From Leguminivora glycinivorella (lineage: Eukaryota > Arthropoda > Insecta > Lepidoptera > Tortricidae), in the NCBI RefSeq assembly GCF_023078275.1, contig NC_062980.1, positions 1,434,001 to 1,498,000 of the forward strand: a stretch of 64,000 nucleotides of DNA, in the 5' to 3' direction. Of this stretch, positions 54,250 through 64,000 are shown piece after piece. The notes beneath the pieces were generated by a model. It was not told where the DNA came from, did no database searches, and saw nothing but the letters and a program-made list of their open reading frames with translations. Both the position numbers and the translations under genes were made by a program. How positions within the stretch are numbered: the first letter of the stretch is position 1; each line of letters begins with the position of its first letter.

Positions 54250-55390
54250 AAATAAAAATAACACGTTGGTGCTAACAGTACTTGAAAATCTTTGAGCCGA
54301 AATATTTCCCGAATGTTTCTAACTCCAGTCCAGGCTAGTTAAATATGAACGCTAGACGCGAATGAATATTTAAGCGAGCTCGCGACCGTATAATGAATTA
54401 ATGTGCTGCCTAAACTAAATGGTTCTCGGCTTCGCTAGCTGCATATCGTTGAATTTCTATTATGTAGGTAGGTACTCGTACGTACGTAACAGTCAACCAA
54501 TATGAATCTTAGGCCACTCTAGAACCCTGTCTTATTCACATCATGCCATATTTGTCATAGAAGTTACTTCGACGTTTACTTTAAAAAGGTTCTACAGATC
54601 TACAGATTTTGGCCTGGAGGAAAACAGTACTTACCTACTATCTACCTAAATAAATTATAAATCTCACGAAAAACAAAAGGTCCCTTTGGTTTTTACGGTC
54701 ATACTAATTAAACTTCTCATCGTCTTAACTCGAATTGTCTGTACGTCTACCTGCCTAAAGTTTATTTGTCCGATGAACTCACAAAGTGACCTCTATAATC
54801 TTACCTGCCTGAGTTAAGTTTTAGTTTTTATAATTAATAAATTGCGTTTTTTTAAAGCAATTATATTCATGCTTCGTGAATATTGCTGCCGAATATTGTA
54901 GAAACAATCCAGTGAATAAAATTTTCACCGAAGTGCGCACAGATTTCGCAATGTAATTGTATTTCTAATTGATTGAACAGGCACCATCGATCGTTGTTAA
55001 CTGGTGTGGCTGCTTTTGTTTCAAATATAATTGACAACGAAACACGTCCACCACAGTTAGGCCCTTTTCTATTTACATCACAATGAAATGTTTGACACTT
55101 TTATGTGTGTCTGTTAATCCAATTAAAGATAGTCCTTTGGCAATGCTACATGCACATTCAAAAATACAAATAAATTCATGCAAATTGGATAACAGTAATT
55201 GAAGATCTAAAATTGTAAGTGGCCATTGATTGAAATTAATGGCGACTTACTTACTACTCTTACTAGTTAGTCACCAATTGTGGTTCTTTAAAGCACATTT
55301 CCCCCATTTCATGACCCTTCCCTCTTCCTAAACCCTTATCATTTTTTTCCTTCTTTTCCTCCACCCTTACCACCCCTTCCTTGTTCCCAG
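54250..55390. other. Intron 3' part, no gene recognised
   Basis: AT-rich. The last 70 bases form an exceptionally long pyrimidine tract (CCTTCTTTTCCTCC and similar) before the acceptor TTGTTCCCAG. Confidence 0.5.
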
Positions 55391-56436
55391 GTCCTTCAAC
55401 TGGTGTGACCATACGCGACGACATAATTTGTGAAACACCAACAGATAAAAGTCTTAAACAGACCAGTTCGCCCCAACCTGAAGTCGCAAGCAGCTCCAGT
55501 AGGAATGTCATTAGTGGGGCTAAAACTGTAAGCAAATTACAGATATTCAAGAGACAAAACAGTAAAATGAAGCAATTGAGCAAGGCTAAATTGGCTCTTG
55601 ATAAAAATGAAAGCACATGCAAACCTGTCACTTCCAACAGAATGATGCAGACTAGCAATAACGAACTAAATACTATTGAGAATAATGCCGCTAAACAGAA
55701 AGTAAGCAAGGGCCGAATATCGGTCATCGATAAAAGTGATATATGCAGCAAGAATAATTTAAACACTGATAAGAATGATGGCAAAGCTAGAAAAAGCAAA
55801 TTGTCCTTTACTGACAAATTCTTACCTCTCGGTAATGATACCAGTGCATCGGCAAGAGCAAGTAAAGCAAGATTATCCCTCACTGACAAAATCGAAAAAG
55901 CGAAGCGAGAACTTAGTTCAAGACCAGGCTTGCCTGAAGTGGCATCCCATGAAATCACAGGTGCCACCAGGACTACTAACAGAGGTAGATTGTCTCTTGC
56001 CGATTCAGATGATAGTTTAAAGAATAATATCCAAGCTAAAGAACGCTTATATAACCTTACTAATAAAAGTAGACGGCGAAGTCAACCTTTATGTGATGAT
56101 AAAGCTTGCACAGAGAAAACTTCGCTTGATGTAGATACACATAAGTCGACCTTGACGAAACATCATCACAGTGACGAAAAAGTATTTCGAGAACCGACTC
56201 GCGCTACAACGAAACTCTCCGATGATGAACTAGAATTATATTCTAATTTAGAGGGACCGTCCAGTGCGAAATATGTGAGTGATCATATTAATTGTAATAT
56301 TGGGGAAGACAAATTATGTCTTGTTCATAACTTGACCCCAGAAAGGAATACTGTCTCGCTTATAAATAATACTTTATTTGCAGTAATTTTTGCCTTGTTA
56401 GCGTTTTTATTTTATTTAATAATGGAACGTCAATAA
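55391..56436 (+). CDS. retm: retm terminal exon with tail anchor
   Basis: 348 codons in frame with exon D (it completes a Gly codon), preceded by a strong pyrimidine tract and followed by AATAAA at 56461. The encoded part is hydrophilic and Ser/Lys-rich. It contains at least five copies of a loose motif: KAKLALDK, KGRISVIDK, KSKLSFTDK, KARLSLTDK and RGRLSLADS. It ends with a hydrophobic stretch (LFAVIFALLAFLFYLIM) and ERQ, the layout of a C-terminal tail anchor. No CRAL-TRIO or GOLD domain, both expected in SEC14L1/retm, is present. I infer either an alternative short isoform whose PRELI domain is fixed to a membrane, with the lipid-binding exons further downstream, or a lineage-specific gene structure. 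The long antisense frame over this exon (55967-55263) is a shadow. Confidence 0.8.
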
Positions 56437-56460
56437 TATTTTTATATCGTTTTAAGTGTA

Positions 56461-56466
56461 AATAAA
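56461..56466 (+). terminator. Poly(A) signal of the terminal exon
   Basis: AATAAA 25 bases after the stop codon. A T-rich tract follows at about 56476, as expected downstream of a cleavage site. Confidence 0.65.
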
Positions 56467-56469
56467 ATG

Positions 56470-57486
56470 TAATGTTTTTTTTTAATATCTATATTTTATT
56501 TTTGTTTTTTTTTCTGGTATAAAAATATAGTTGTTACGTTTTTATTTAGTACGAGTAAGTAAAGCGAAAAGGTATCATAAAATAATGAAAAAAAAAATAC
56601 TGATATGAAAAATCTATCCACCGAGAAGTATTTATGTTATTTTAAATTTAAAACTGTAAATGACAAGAATTTTCTGTGTACATTTTTTTAGTTAATATTT
56701 ATAGCTTAGGTCAAATCGATCGAACGTGTGACCTGTGGCTGTGGCGTTTGCAGCGATTCCTATTGCCATCGCTTATATCACATACGTTTTTGCATTGTTT
56801 TTACGACTATACTGTACGGATCTACTCGGTGTTGTACGGATCAACGAAAACGAAACGCCGCTAAAGGTACTCTGGCTCTATCGCGCCAATCCGCAAGAGA
56901 GATAGAGATCTACGAGCGTTTCGTTTCGTGAGCGTTTCGTGAACGTTTGTGCCATTCGGCAGTCGGCTACGTACCCAGATGCAATTAATATTGAGCCGCT
57001 TATATTCTATCAGGTAAGGAGGTTGAATGGTAGTTGTTACTGCTGACAGTACACGACGTTAAAATCAGTATTTTCAGATGTATTCAATTTGCCGTCGATT
57101 TTAATTAAAATGGTAATTTCAAGCATGCATACAAATTTGGAACTTTTGCTACCGACATAAGATGAATATTTTAGTATAATACTGCTGAAAATGTGAATAG
57201 GCATGTTATTCATGTTGACGTGCCTGGGATGCCCTAGATAATCTAGACGTTTTCCGTTAAACTATTTGCTCGTAGCTTTAAAAATGTTGGGGCGTTGATG
57301 AAGGTATGTACGTAAAAGTATTTCAAGTGTTTCAGTGCACATGATGTTTTATTTTGCACTAGTTCGCAAAGTAGTACCTACATTTCTTGTACTACTTGAA
57401 ACCGCAAACGGCCATATGTACTGAAAAAAGAGGGTATCCGTAACTCGTGTCGATTAAAACTCTTTTCCGTACGTGTATCGTATAGT
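56470..57486. other. No gene recognised
   Basis: A block with CTCTGGCTCTATCGCGCCAAT and repeated CGTTTCGTG words at 56860-56950 may be a diverged repeat. No exon of the CRAL-TRIO domain was seen. Confidence 0.4.
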
Positions 57487-57620
57487 AGGGTCCCCCCACA
57501 TCTAGCGTCTCGCGAGCGTAGCGTCGGGCCAGCTGTATAGAAAAAGACGCCGCGTCGACGTTGCGTTTGCCATACAGTTGGCCAGACGCTACGCTCGCGA
57601 GACGCAAGATGTGGCCCCCA
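57487..57620. mobile_element. Palindromic MITE, CACATCTAGCGTCTCGCGAG ends
   Basis: Arms of about 35-45 bp (GCGTCTCGCGAGCGTAGCGTC and complement) with a GC-rich loop (CGCCGCGTCGACGTTGCG). Confidence 0.8.
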
Positions 57621-57819
57621 CCCGTAATGTACAAATTTTTATTTGCCATAAAAATAATTATACACATGGAATATATATAATATGTAGAATAGATACATCT
57701 ATGCATATAAAAAATTGTACAAAAGTAGACCGTGTACATAATAAATTTAATAAGTATTCAAGTGTTTATAAACGTGAATTCCAAGAACGTGTGTATGGTC
57801 TAATAATTATACAATACTA

Positions 57820-60115
57820 GCTTTTACCCGCGGCTTCGCCCGCGTAATAAAAGTATTCTTATTGAATCGTTTACAAAAAATAAGATTTTCATTTGGATCC
57901 GTAGGTTTCTTTGTAGGTACTTCTGTCCGCGATTATTTCGATTAAGGTAAAGCGGGGCAATTCTCGATTGGGGGGCCATTGTAACTGATCTATTTGCTGT
58001 ACGGTCAGCCAAGAACCTTACACTGCTTTTTGGCTGACTGTACCTTACACATATTACTATTATTGTTTTAAAAGAAATTCTTGCAATGATTATAGAATTG
58101 TTACACAGCGACCACAGCGTAGATAGTAGATACGAATATGTATGTATTTTACGTATATAAATATTTATACTGGGGAAACTTCATACAACCCACATAGCCA
58201 GTATCTCGACGCTATGGTCGGTAGGGTAAAAAGTACTTCCTTGCATTATCGCTTACAATTTTTTCCATTTTGCTTATACTTATTGCAAACGTAAACATAT
58301 AAAAGGCAAGCAAACAACGATCTTCTTACAGCACATTGAATATAATAGTTATCACGGATGCAGGATACTCGCCGATGCCTACTTAATAATCCCTTCCCGC
58401 TGAGCCACCTGCATTTTACACTGCCTAGATATCGATTGCCGACCGATTATTCCGACCCTAATCCCTATTCTTATTCCCGTCCCTATCTCTATCCTTGTCC
58501 TCGTCCCCGTCCCCGTCCCGTCCGTCCCTTCCCTATCCCTATCCCTATCCCCGTCCCCGTCCCCTATTCCTATCCCTATTTCTATCCCTATCCCTATCCC
58601 TATCCCTACCCCTACCCCTATCCCTATCCCTATCCTTATCCCTATCCCTGTCCCTGTCCCTGTCCCTGTCGCTGTCCCTGTCGCTGTCGCTGTCCCTGTC
58701 GCTGTCCCTGTCGCTGTCCCTGTCAAATTATCATGCTAGGAGGTGAACTTTGAAAAATTCTTTCTTAGTGCTCCTCTTATGGCTATTTTGGATATTTTAA
58801 CCCTATTGCACTACAACAGGGGAGAAAATTTCTTTTCCACCTAATTAGATTTTAAAATCGTTGTATTTATCGTAATCAGCGACCCGATAAACCATAAAAG
58901 CGATACCCATATTGTGTTTTTGACTTTACCCCCTTTGCACCCCTTTAGGGGTCAAATTTTCAAAAAACCTGAAACATGTATTTAGTCATATGTCTTTAGG
59001 AATCCTCATGTGAAGCTTCGAATAAAATAGTCAAACTAATCTTGTTTCCCCATACAAACTTTGAACCCCCATTTAAATTCCTTAGGAGGCGAATTTTGAA
59101 AAATCCTTTCTTAGTGCTCCTCTACACTATATAAGGAACCTACGTGCCAAATTTGACATCTCTAGGATCAGCGGTTTCGGCGGTGCGTTGATATGTCAGT
59201 CAGTCAGTCAATATCTTCTTTTATATATGTTTTTGATATTTAAACCCCATTGCACCACAACAGGGGAGAAGGTATTTCACTTCCGCCTCGTTAGATTTTT
59301 AAAACGTTGTATTTATCGTGATCAGCGACCCGATAATAGTTATTTGTTATACAAGGGGGCAAAGTTGTATTTTAACGCCGAGTGTGGAATTGAAAAACGA
59401 GCAAGTGAAAGGATTCTATAGTTGAACCACGAGCGAAGCGAGTGGTTCGAGAATAGAATCCTGAACTTGCGAGTTTTTTAACACACGAGAAGTAAAATAC
59501 ATTTGCACCCGAGTGTAACACAAAACTTTTCCCCTCACTATAGCGAGGAAACTACAACGCTAAAAAATGCGTTTATCACTGCTTCCAGTAGTTCCACAGG
59601 TGGTAAATCATCTTTATTACTAGATTCACCTACTTTTATCAATTTTAAAGCAGTTAATTTGACTTTATTCAAGGTCAAATTACTTTACCCACTAGTGGAT
59701 AAAATGCGTTTTTGCCCGCTGGTATTAAAGGACAAAACGCGTGTTTCCGAGCTAGTGAGGGGAAAACCATAAAAACGATACCCATATTGATTTTTTGACT
59801 TTATCACCCCCTTTTCACCCTTTTAGGGGTTACATTTTCAAAAAACCTGAAACACGTATTCAGTCATATGTCTTAAGGAATCTTCCTGTGAAGTTTCGAA
59901 TAAAATAGTCAAACTAATCTTGTTTCCCCATACAAACTTTGAACCCCCATTTGACCCCCTTAGGAGGGGAATTTTGCAAAATCCTTTCTTAGTGCTCCTC
60001 TACACTACATAAAGAACCTACGTGCCAAATTTGAAATCTCTAGGACCAGCGGTTTCGGCTGTGCGTTGATATGTCAGTCAGTCAGTCAGTCAGTCAGCTT
60101 CTTCTTTTATATTAT
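57820..60115 (+). repeat. Composite repeat with satellite and duplicated 3' part
   Basis: Starts CTAGCTTTTACCCGCGGCTT like 42320. It carries a (CCCTAT)n / (CCCTGT)n satellite at 58440-58725 and then two direct copies of a 3' block: 58740-59220 and 59230-60115. Each block has CACAACAGGGGAGAA, CAGCGACCCGATAA, and an ending GCGGTTTCGG..GTGCGTTGATATG plus TCAG repeats. The second copy is interrupted by another repeat (59336-59767). Open frames in the satellite are not genes. Confidence 0.75.
59336..59767. mobile_element. Insertion within the second 3' block
   Basis: Comparison with the uninterrupted copy (58885-58895) shows extra sequence between CGACCCGATAA and ACCATAAAA. The insert has ACAAGGGGGCAAAGTTG at one side, ACGAGCGAAGCGAGTGG inside and GTGAGGGGAAAA at the other. 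Class unknown. Confidence 0.65.
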
Positions 60116-60980
60116 ACAATACAATAAAACTAGTCTCGCAAAGGTAGCTTAAGGAAAAACCTGCCATAACTAAAACAGGTTGCAAAGCTTGTATTAAATA
60201 ATGCATGGTTTCAACAACAGGATGGCTTAGTTCGATTACTTTTTGATCCTTAGTTATGCAGGTAAAGTTTTTAGTATTTTTTAAAGATTTTATTGTTTAA
60301 AAAGTTTAATTCTTAAAGTTTTAGTGTTGGTACTAAATATCTGTGTTTAAAATAAAATAATTATGTTAATCAACTTTGTAGCAAAAAAGAACTAACATTG
60401 TAGCTGGGGTATGTGTAATCGGATTATTTTAAGATGAACACACACTATAAAAACAAGATTGACAAGGCGCAGCGAAATGAAAAGAAAACTCCATTCATAG
60501 TTATCTCGGGATTAAAACTAGGATTAAAACTTTTGAACCTCAATTTTGACAATTTGACCCACTCTCAACAAATGTATAGCGCCGTCTAATCTAGGCGACC
60601 GTCCATTTCTCTGAATGGTTCTGAGATATGCTTTTTTCTTAGACTTTTTCTGTACTTACTGAGTTATATACGTCTTTGGTAGAACATGTTCAATTATTCA
60701 ACCTCTGCACCCTCCGATTGCAACAGCCTTGAACTTGCCTTAATTACACAAAGTTCTATTTGGTTTGGCGCGCTACTTCAATTGCAACTTCGTCGAACTG
60801 CGTTTACCGCTAACCTTGCTTGAATTTGAACCCTAGTGGGCAAACTTTATAGTTTCACTTTGTGCGTGGTTTGAAGCTCTCATCTGTAATTCGAATGCAG
60901 TCTAGCGTGTATTCCGACCTGTGAGTTATTCCAGAGGCTTACTGCTGAATTTAAATCCAGCCGTAGGCATATGAATATGA
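60116..60980. other. No gene recognised
   Basis: AT-rich sequence without supported features. Confidence 0.35.
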
Positions 60981-60984
60981 CGCT

Positions 60985-61115
60985 CCAGTGACTAAAAGAG
61001 CAGCTTACTTAAAGTATTTTCGCTGGTTCGGCTACCTACTAAGAATGGTAGAGGATCGGGCTGCTAAGAGGCCGTATCTGGGAAGACCGACTGGTGGCCG
61101 ATACATATTGTCTAC
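60985..61115 (+). pseudogene. RTE-like LINE ORF remnant
   Basis: The frame reads YFRWFGYLLRMVEDRAAKR, a degraded form of the RWFGH-LRM--D--VKR region near the end of RTE-type ORF2. It is cut off by the GACCGCGACATAG-type repeat that follows. Confidence 0.6.
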
Positions 61116-61197
61116 ATATTTTGCAAAGTGGTATGCCTGCAAGATTTCCCCTGATTCTTACCAGTTACCGATGCGATTTCATAGAGTATAACCTAAC

Positions 61198-61425
61198 CAC
61201 AAAATTAAAATTTTGAAAAAACCCCGATATAGTGGAAGTGGTAGTTTTCATGAAACATGGCTGAGAACACTCCCGACACTGACGTTCAGCTTTCAAACAA
61301 AAAAAACTAAATCAAAATCGGTTCATCCGTTCGGGAGCTACGATGCCTCTGACAGACACACACACAGGCAGACAGACAGACACGTCAAACTTATAACACC
61401 CTGTCGGTTTTGCGTCGGGGTTGAT
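61198..61425 (+). repeat. GACCGCGACATAG-type dispersed repeat
   Basis: Same family as 38755-38993, with some internal loss (the GACCGCGACATAG word is partly deleted), a (CAGA)n run and the CGTTTTTGCGTC-like end. Confidence 0.7.
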
Positions 61426-61849
61426 AAACAGACAAGGTCCCAACTATTTTACGGTCTATTACTTAAAGATTTCGTCTTCCATGTATAATTGTATAGTCAG
61501 CATCAATAGCAGTGGATGAAACACGAAAAGTATCTGACATCCTGAGTAACTTTTTAAATATAATGAATCTGTACAGTTCGCAGTCAGGAAAGTCAAAGAT
61601 TATTCAGGGTAAAATATACCTACTGGTAATTTTAAAACTTATTGCAACGTTATATATAGTCTATCAATCAAATACAGGTACGTAGTGGATGTTAACACTT
61701 ATGAAACTGTATGGTTATCGCAATGGATATTGATGCGTGTTGCCAATACAGCCAGGCTTAGCGAAATGTTTATTTAGTAGTGGGGTTTGGCAATAGACGT
61801 GTTGGCTTGCGGACAGGGCGATTTTGTGAATTATACGTATTTTATTATG

Positions 61850-62180
61850 ACTATAGCCTGGTAGCCTTGCGGTAAGTGCGTGTGACTTTCGTTCCGGAGG
61901 TCGCGGGTTCGAACCCCTGCTCGCACCAATGAGTTTTTCGGAACTTATGTGCGAAATGTCATTTGATATTTGCCAGTCGCTTTTCGGTGAAGGAAAAAAT
62001 CGTGAGGAAACCGGACTAATTCCAATAAGGTCTAGTTACCCTTCGGGTTGGAAGGTCAAATGGCAGCCGCTTTCGTAAAAACTAGTGCCTTCGCCAAATA
62101 TTGGGATTAGTTGTCAAAGCGGACCCCAGGCTCCCATGAGCCGTGGCAAATGCCGGGATAGCGCAAGGAGGATGAAATAA
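61850..62180 (+). mobile_element. tRNA-derived SINE, second family
   Basis: Head GCCTGGTAGCCTTGCGGTAA with B-box GGTTCGAACCCC (61910-61920) and ending TCGCACCA. It is followed by a body (TTCGGTGAAGGAAAAAATCG, GAGGAAACCGGACTAATTCC, GGACCCCAGGCTCCCATGAG). It is not a functional tRNA, because the acceptor stem does not pair cleanly and the body runs on directly. Confidence 0.85.
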
Positions 62181-63149
62181 CGTTGTTACTCAGCGTCAAT
62201 ATTTCCTTGTTGAAGAGGTAATGAACAGCGAAATGTCACTGTCGGGTGAAACAGCATAAATGCAACTTATTACATTATGTACACTTATATCACAGTATAA
62301 TAAAGAGTACTATCGTACAGTATGGCCACTCCCGTTCCTCGCTGAAAGTACCGCCCACCCCCTCTCGGTTATCTCACAGTTACCGCCTGTCAAAAACACG
62401 AACAGTCGACCTGTCATATTTCACTCATACAAGCATAGTACGCGGTACGCGTTCACCTACACGAGCTAAGACTGTGTGCTAGGAATGCGCCTCTTTCAAT
62501 ATATTTGATCGCCAGTGTCCGAGGTGTGCATATATTTCACTCTATTCAAGAATCATCTTTTCCGAAGTCATAAACATATCGATATTTAAAACTATAAACA
62601 AAACAAGTTTCCTGGCAATACTGATTCATATCAGATCGGATATAATTATGTATCACGTGTAGAGAAGCGTTTGCACGTGTCGGACGCGGCTCGTTATGTC
62701 GGTTACGTGCCGGACGCGTTATGTGTGCTTCCCTTTATAATTTCGCATTGATAATTGGATAACGAGGTGTAGATAAATATTGGAGGATATTACACAAATA
62801 AATCCCGGTTGTAAGGTCCGACCGAGATTCCCGGCCGCGAACTAAGTTGTATGAAATCTCGGCCGACTGTTGGGCTTGATTTGTTCATTAGTTCGTCAGT
62901 TAGATTATCAAAGAATTTTAGACACGTATTTTTTATTTTTTCTCGTAAACGAAAAATGACGACGGTACAGTGCGTTGAAGTTTCGCGTGGCGTCAATAGG
63001 GACAATTTTCACTTAAAAGTGACGTCACAAGCCCCCACTCCGGAACATTGATGCTCTATATCTTTGTATTTGTTCATTAATTAGAAAAAGCGAAAAATAT
63101 ATGTTCAGTATTTTTGGACGGTCTAACTAACGGACTAAACAGAATGCCA
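62181..63149. other. No gene; one dispersed block
   Basis: About 62920-63130 matches, in reverse, the block at 18308-18450 (AAATGACGACGGTA, GTGACGTCACAAGCCCC, CTCCGGAA). The rest has no supported feature. Confidence 0.5.
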
Positions 63150-63780
63150 TTTTTAGGGTTCCGTAGCCAAAATGGCAAAAACGGAACCCTTATAGTTTCG
63201 TCATGTCCGTCTGTCCGTCTGTCCGTCTGTCCGTCTGTCCGTCTGTCCGTCTGTCACAGCCGATTTACTCGGAAACTATAAGTACTACAGTGATGAAATT
63301 TGATGGGAATATGTGTTGTATGAACCGCTACAAAATTATGACACTAAATAGTAAAAAAAAGAATTGGGGGTGGGGCCCCCCATACATGTAACTGAGGGAT
63401 GAAAATTTTTTTTTCGATGTACATACCCGTGTGGGGTATCAATGGAAAGGTCTTTTAAAATGATATAAAGTTTTCTAAAAAACATTTTTCTTAAAGTGAA
63501 CGGTTTTTGAGATATCAGCTCTCAAAGTCGTAAAAAGTATGTCCCCCCCCCCTCTATTTTTATAACTACGGGGTATAAAATTCTAAAAAAAATAGAGGTG
63601 ATGCATGCTAATTAACTCTTTCAACGATTTTTGGTTTGATCAAAGTATCTCTTATAGTTTTTGAGATAGGTTGATTTAACTGTAATTTTGGCAGGTGTAT
63701 AAATTGACATAATAAGTTTATTATATTTGCTGCTACGGAACCCTTTGTGCGCGAGCCCGACTCGCACTTGGCCGGTTTTT
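63150..63780 (-). repeat. CCGGCCAAG-like repeat, related subfamily
   Basis: Reversed: its start (at the right) reads CCGGCCAAGTGCGAGTCGGG, its middle has a (GGAC/AGAC)n run at 63205-63255 and its end is GGTTCCGT repeated in both orientations. It shares edges but little internal sequence with 1185-1673. Confidence 0.75.
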
Positions 63781-64000
63781 TATGTAGTCGTCATCCCTAT
63801 TCTGTTATTCAGTGTACATTTTCATTGGGACGATGGTCTTCATAAAGCCCACACGGTTAATATGAGGGCGTGGGCGTTGGATACGCTTCAATGCCGCTGT
63901 TTCGTAGCTATAACCTACCTTTATCCGTAGGTGGGATGAAATACGTGCATTTTAGAGTAAAGCTCCTTTATTAAAAGAAACAAAGTGCTGCCAGTAAAGG

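Noticed and set aside
55263..55967. 234-codon antisense open frame with hydrophobic stretches
   Set aside because: It is the mirror of the Ser/Lys-rich retm terminal exon; leucine-rich antisense frames are expected there.
56470..64000. CRAL-TRIO/GOLD exons of the host gene downstream of the terminal exon
   Set aside because: None could be recognised; if they exist they lie beyond the window.

Overview
The window looks like nuclear DNA of an insect, most likely a moth or butterfly (Lepidoptera). One host gene is spread over 45 kb in small GT-AG exons, and its predicted protein resembles SEC14L1 / Drosophila real-time (retm). The rest is AT-rich and crowded with tRNA-derived SINEs, mariner, hAT-like and Harbinger-like elements, RTE/R1/Jockey-like LINE remains and other repeats that I recognise as lepidopteran. 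This is an inference from reading; no database search was run.

Host gene (plus strand): five exons at 11671-11820, 12235-12366, 44189-44318, 46749-46925 and 55391-56436 join in frame (545 codons including the stop). The first four encode most of a PRELI/MSF1 lipid-transfer domain. The last is a 348-codon terminal exon with repeated Lys/Arg-Leu-Ser-Leu/Phe-x-Asp motifs, a C-terminal membrane anchor and a nearby AATAAA. The CRAL-TRIO and GOLD domains expected of this family are not seen, so this may be a short tail-anchored isoform. The first exon(s) lie upstream of, or are unrecognised in, this window.

The main mobile element is a whole Polinton/Maverick (virus-like giant DNA transposon) at 21629-38666, 17,038 bp, inside the 31.8-kb second visible intron. 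It has terminal inverted repeats of about 2.25 kb, AG...CT ends and a perfect 6-bp target duplication (CGTAGA). Its minus-strand genes, from right to left, are: spliced protein-primed DNA polymerase B, packaging ATPase, small GGxxLP hydrophobic protein, a conserved Polinton protein of unknown function, integrase with chromodomain, penton-like minor capsid protein, pVI-like protein, double-jelly-roll major capsid protein and adenain-type protease. Each inverted repeat also carries one copy of a two-exon gene of unknown function, pointing inward. The polymerase is broken by a LINE insertion and a one-base frameshift, and the small hydrophobic gene by another frameshift, so this copy cannot be autonomous although its repeats are nearly identical.

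Layout: 1-11.6 kb, repeats (Harbinger MITE, interrupted mariner, tandem arrays); 11.6-12.4 kb, two host exons; 14-21.4 kb, nested SINEs and LINEs, including a hAT-like foldback element and a LINE both sitting in one older repeat; 21.6-38.7 kb, Polinton; 38.7-44 kb, repeats and a tandem duplication with hexamer satellites; 44-47 kb, two host exons with MITEs and a SINE between; 47-55 kb, LINE remains and MITEs; 55.4-56.5 kb, host terminal exon; 56.5-64 kb, repeats. No CRISPR, rRNA or convincing functional tRNA gene was seen.
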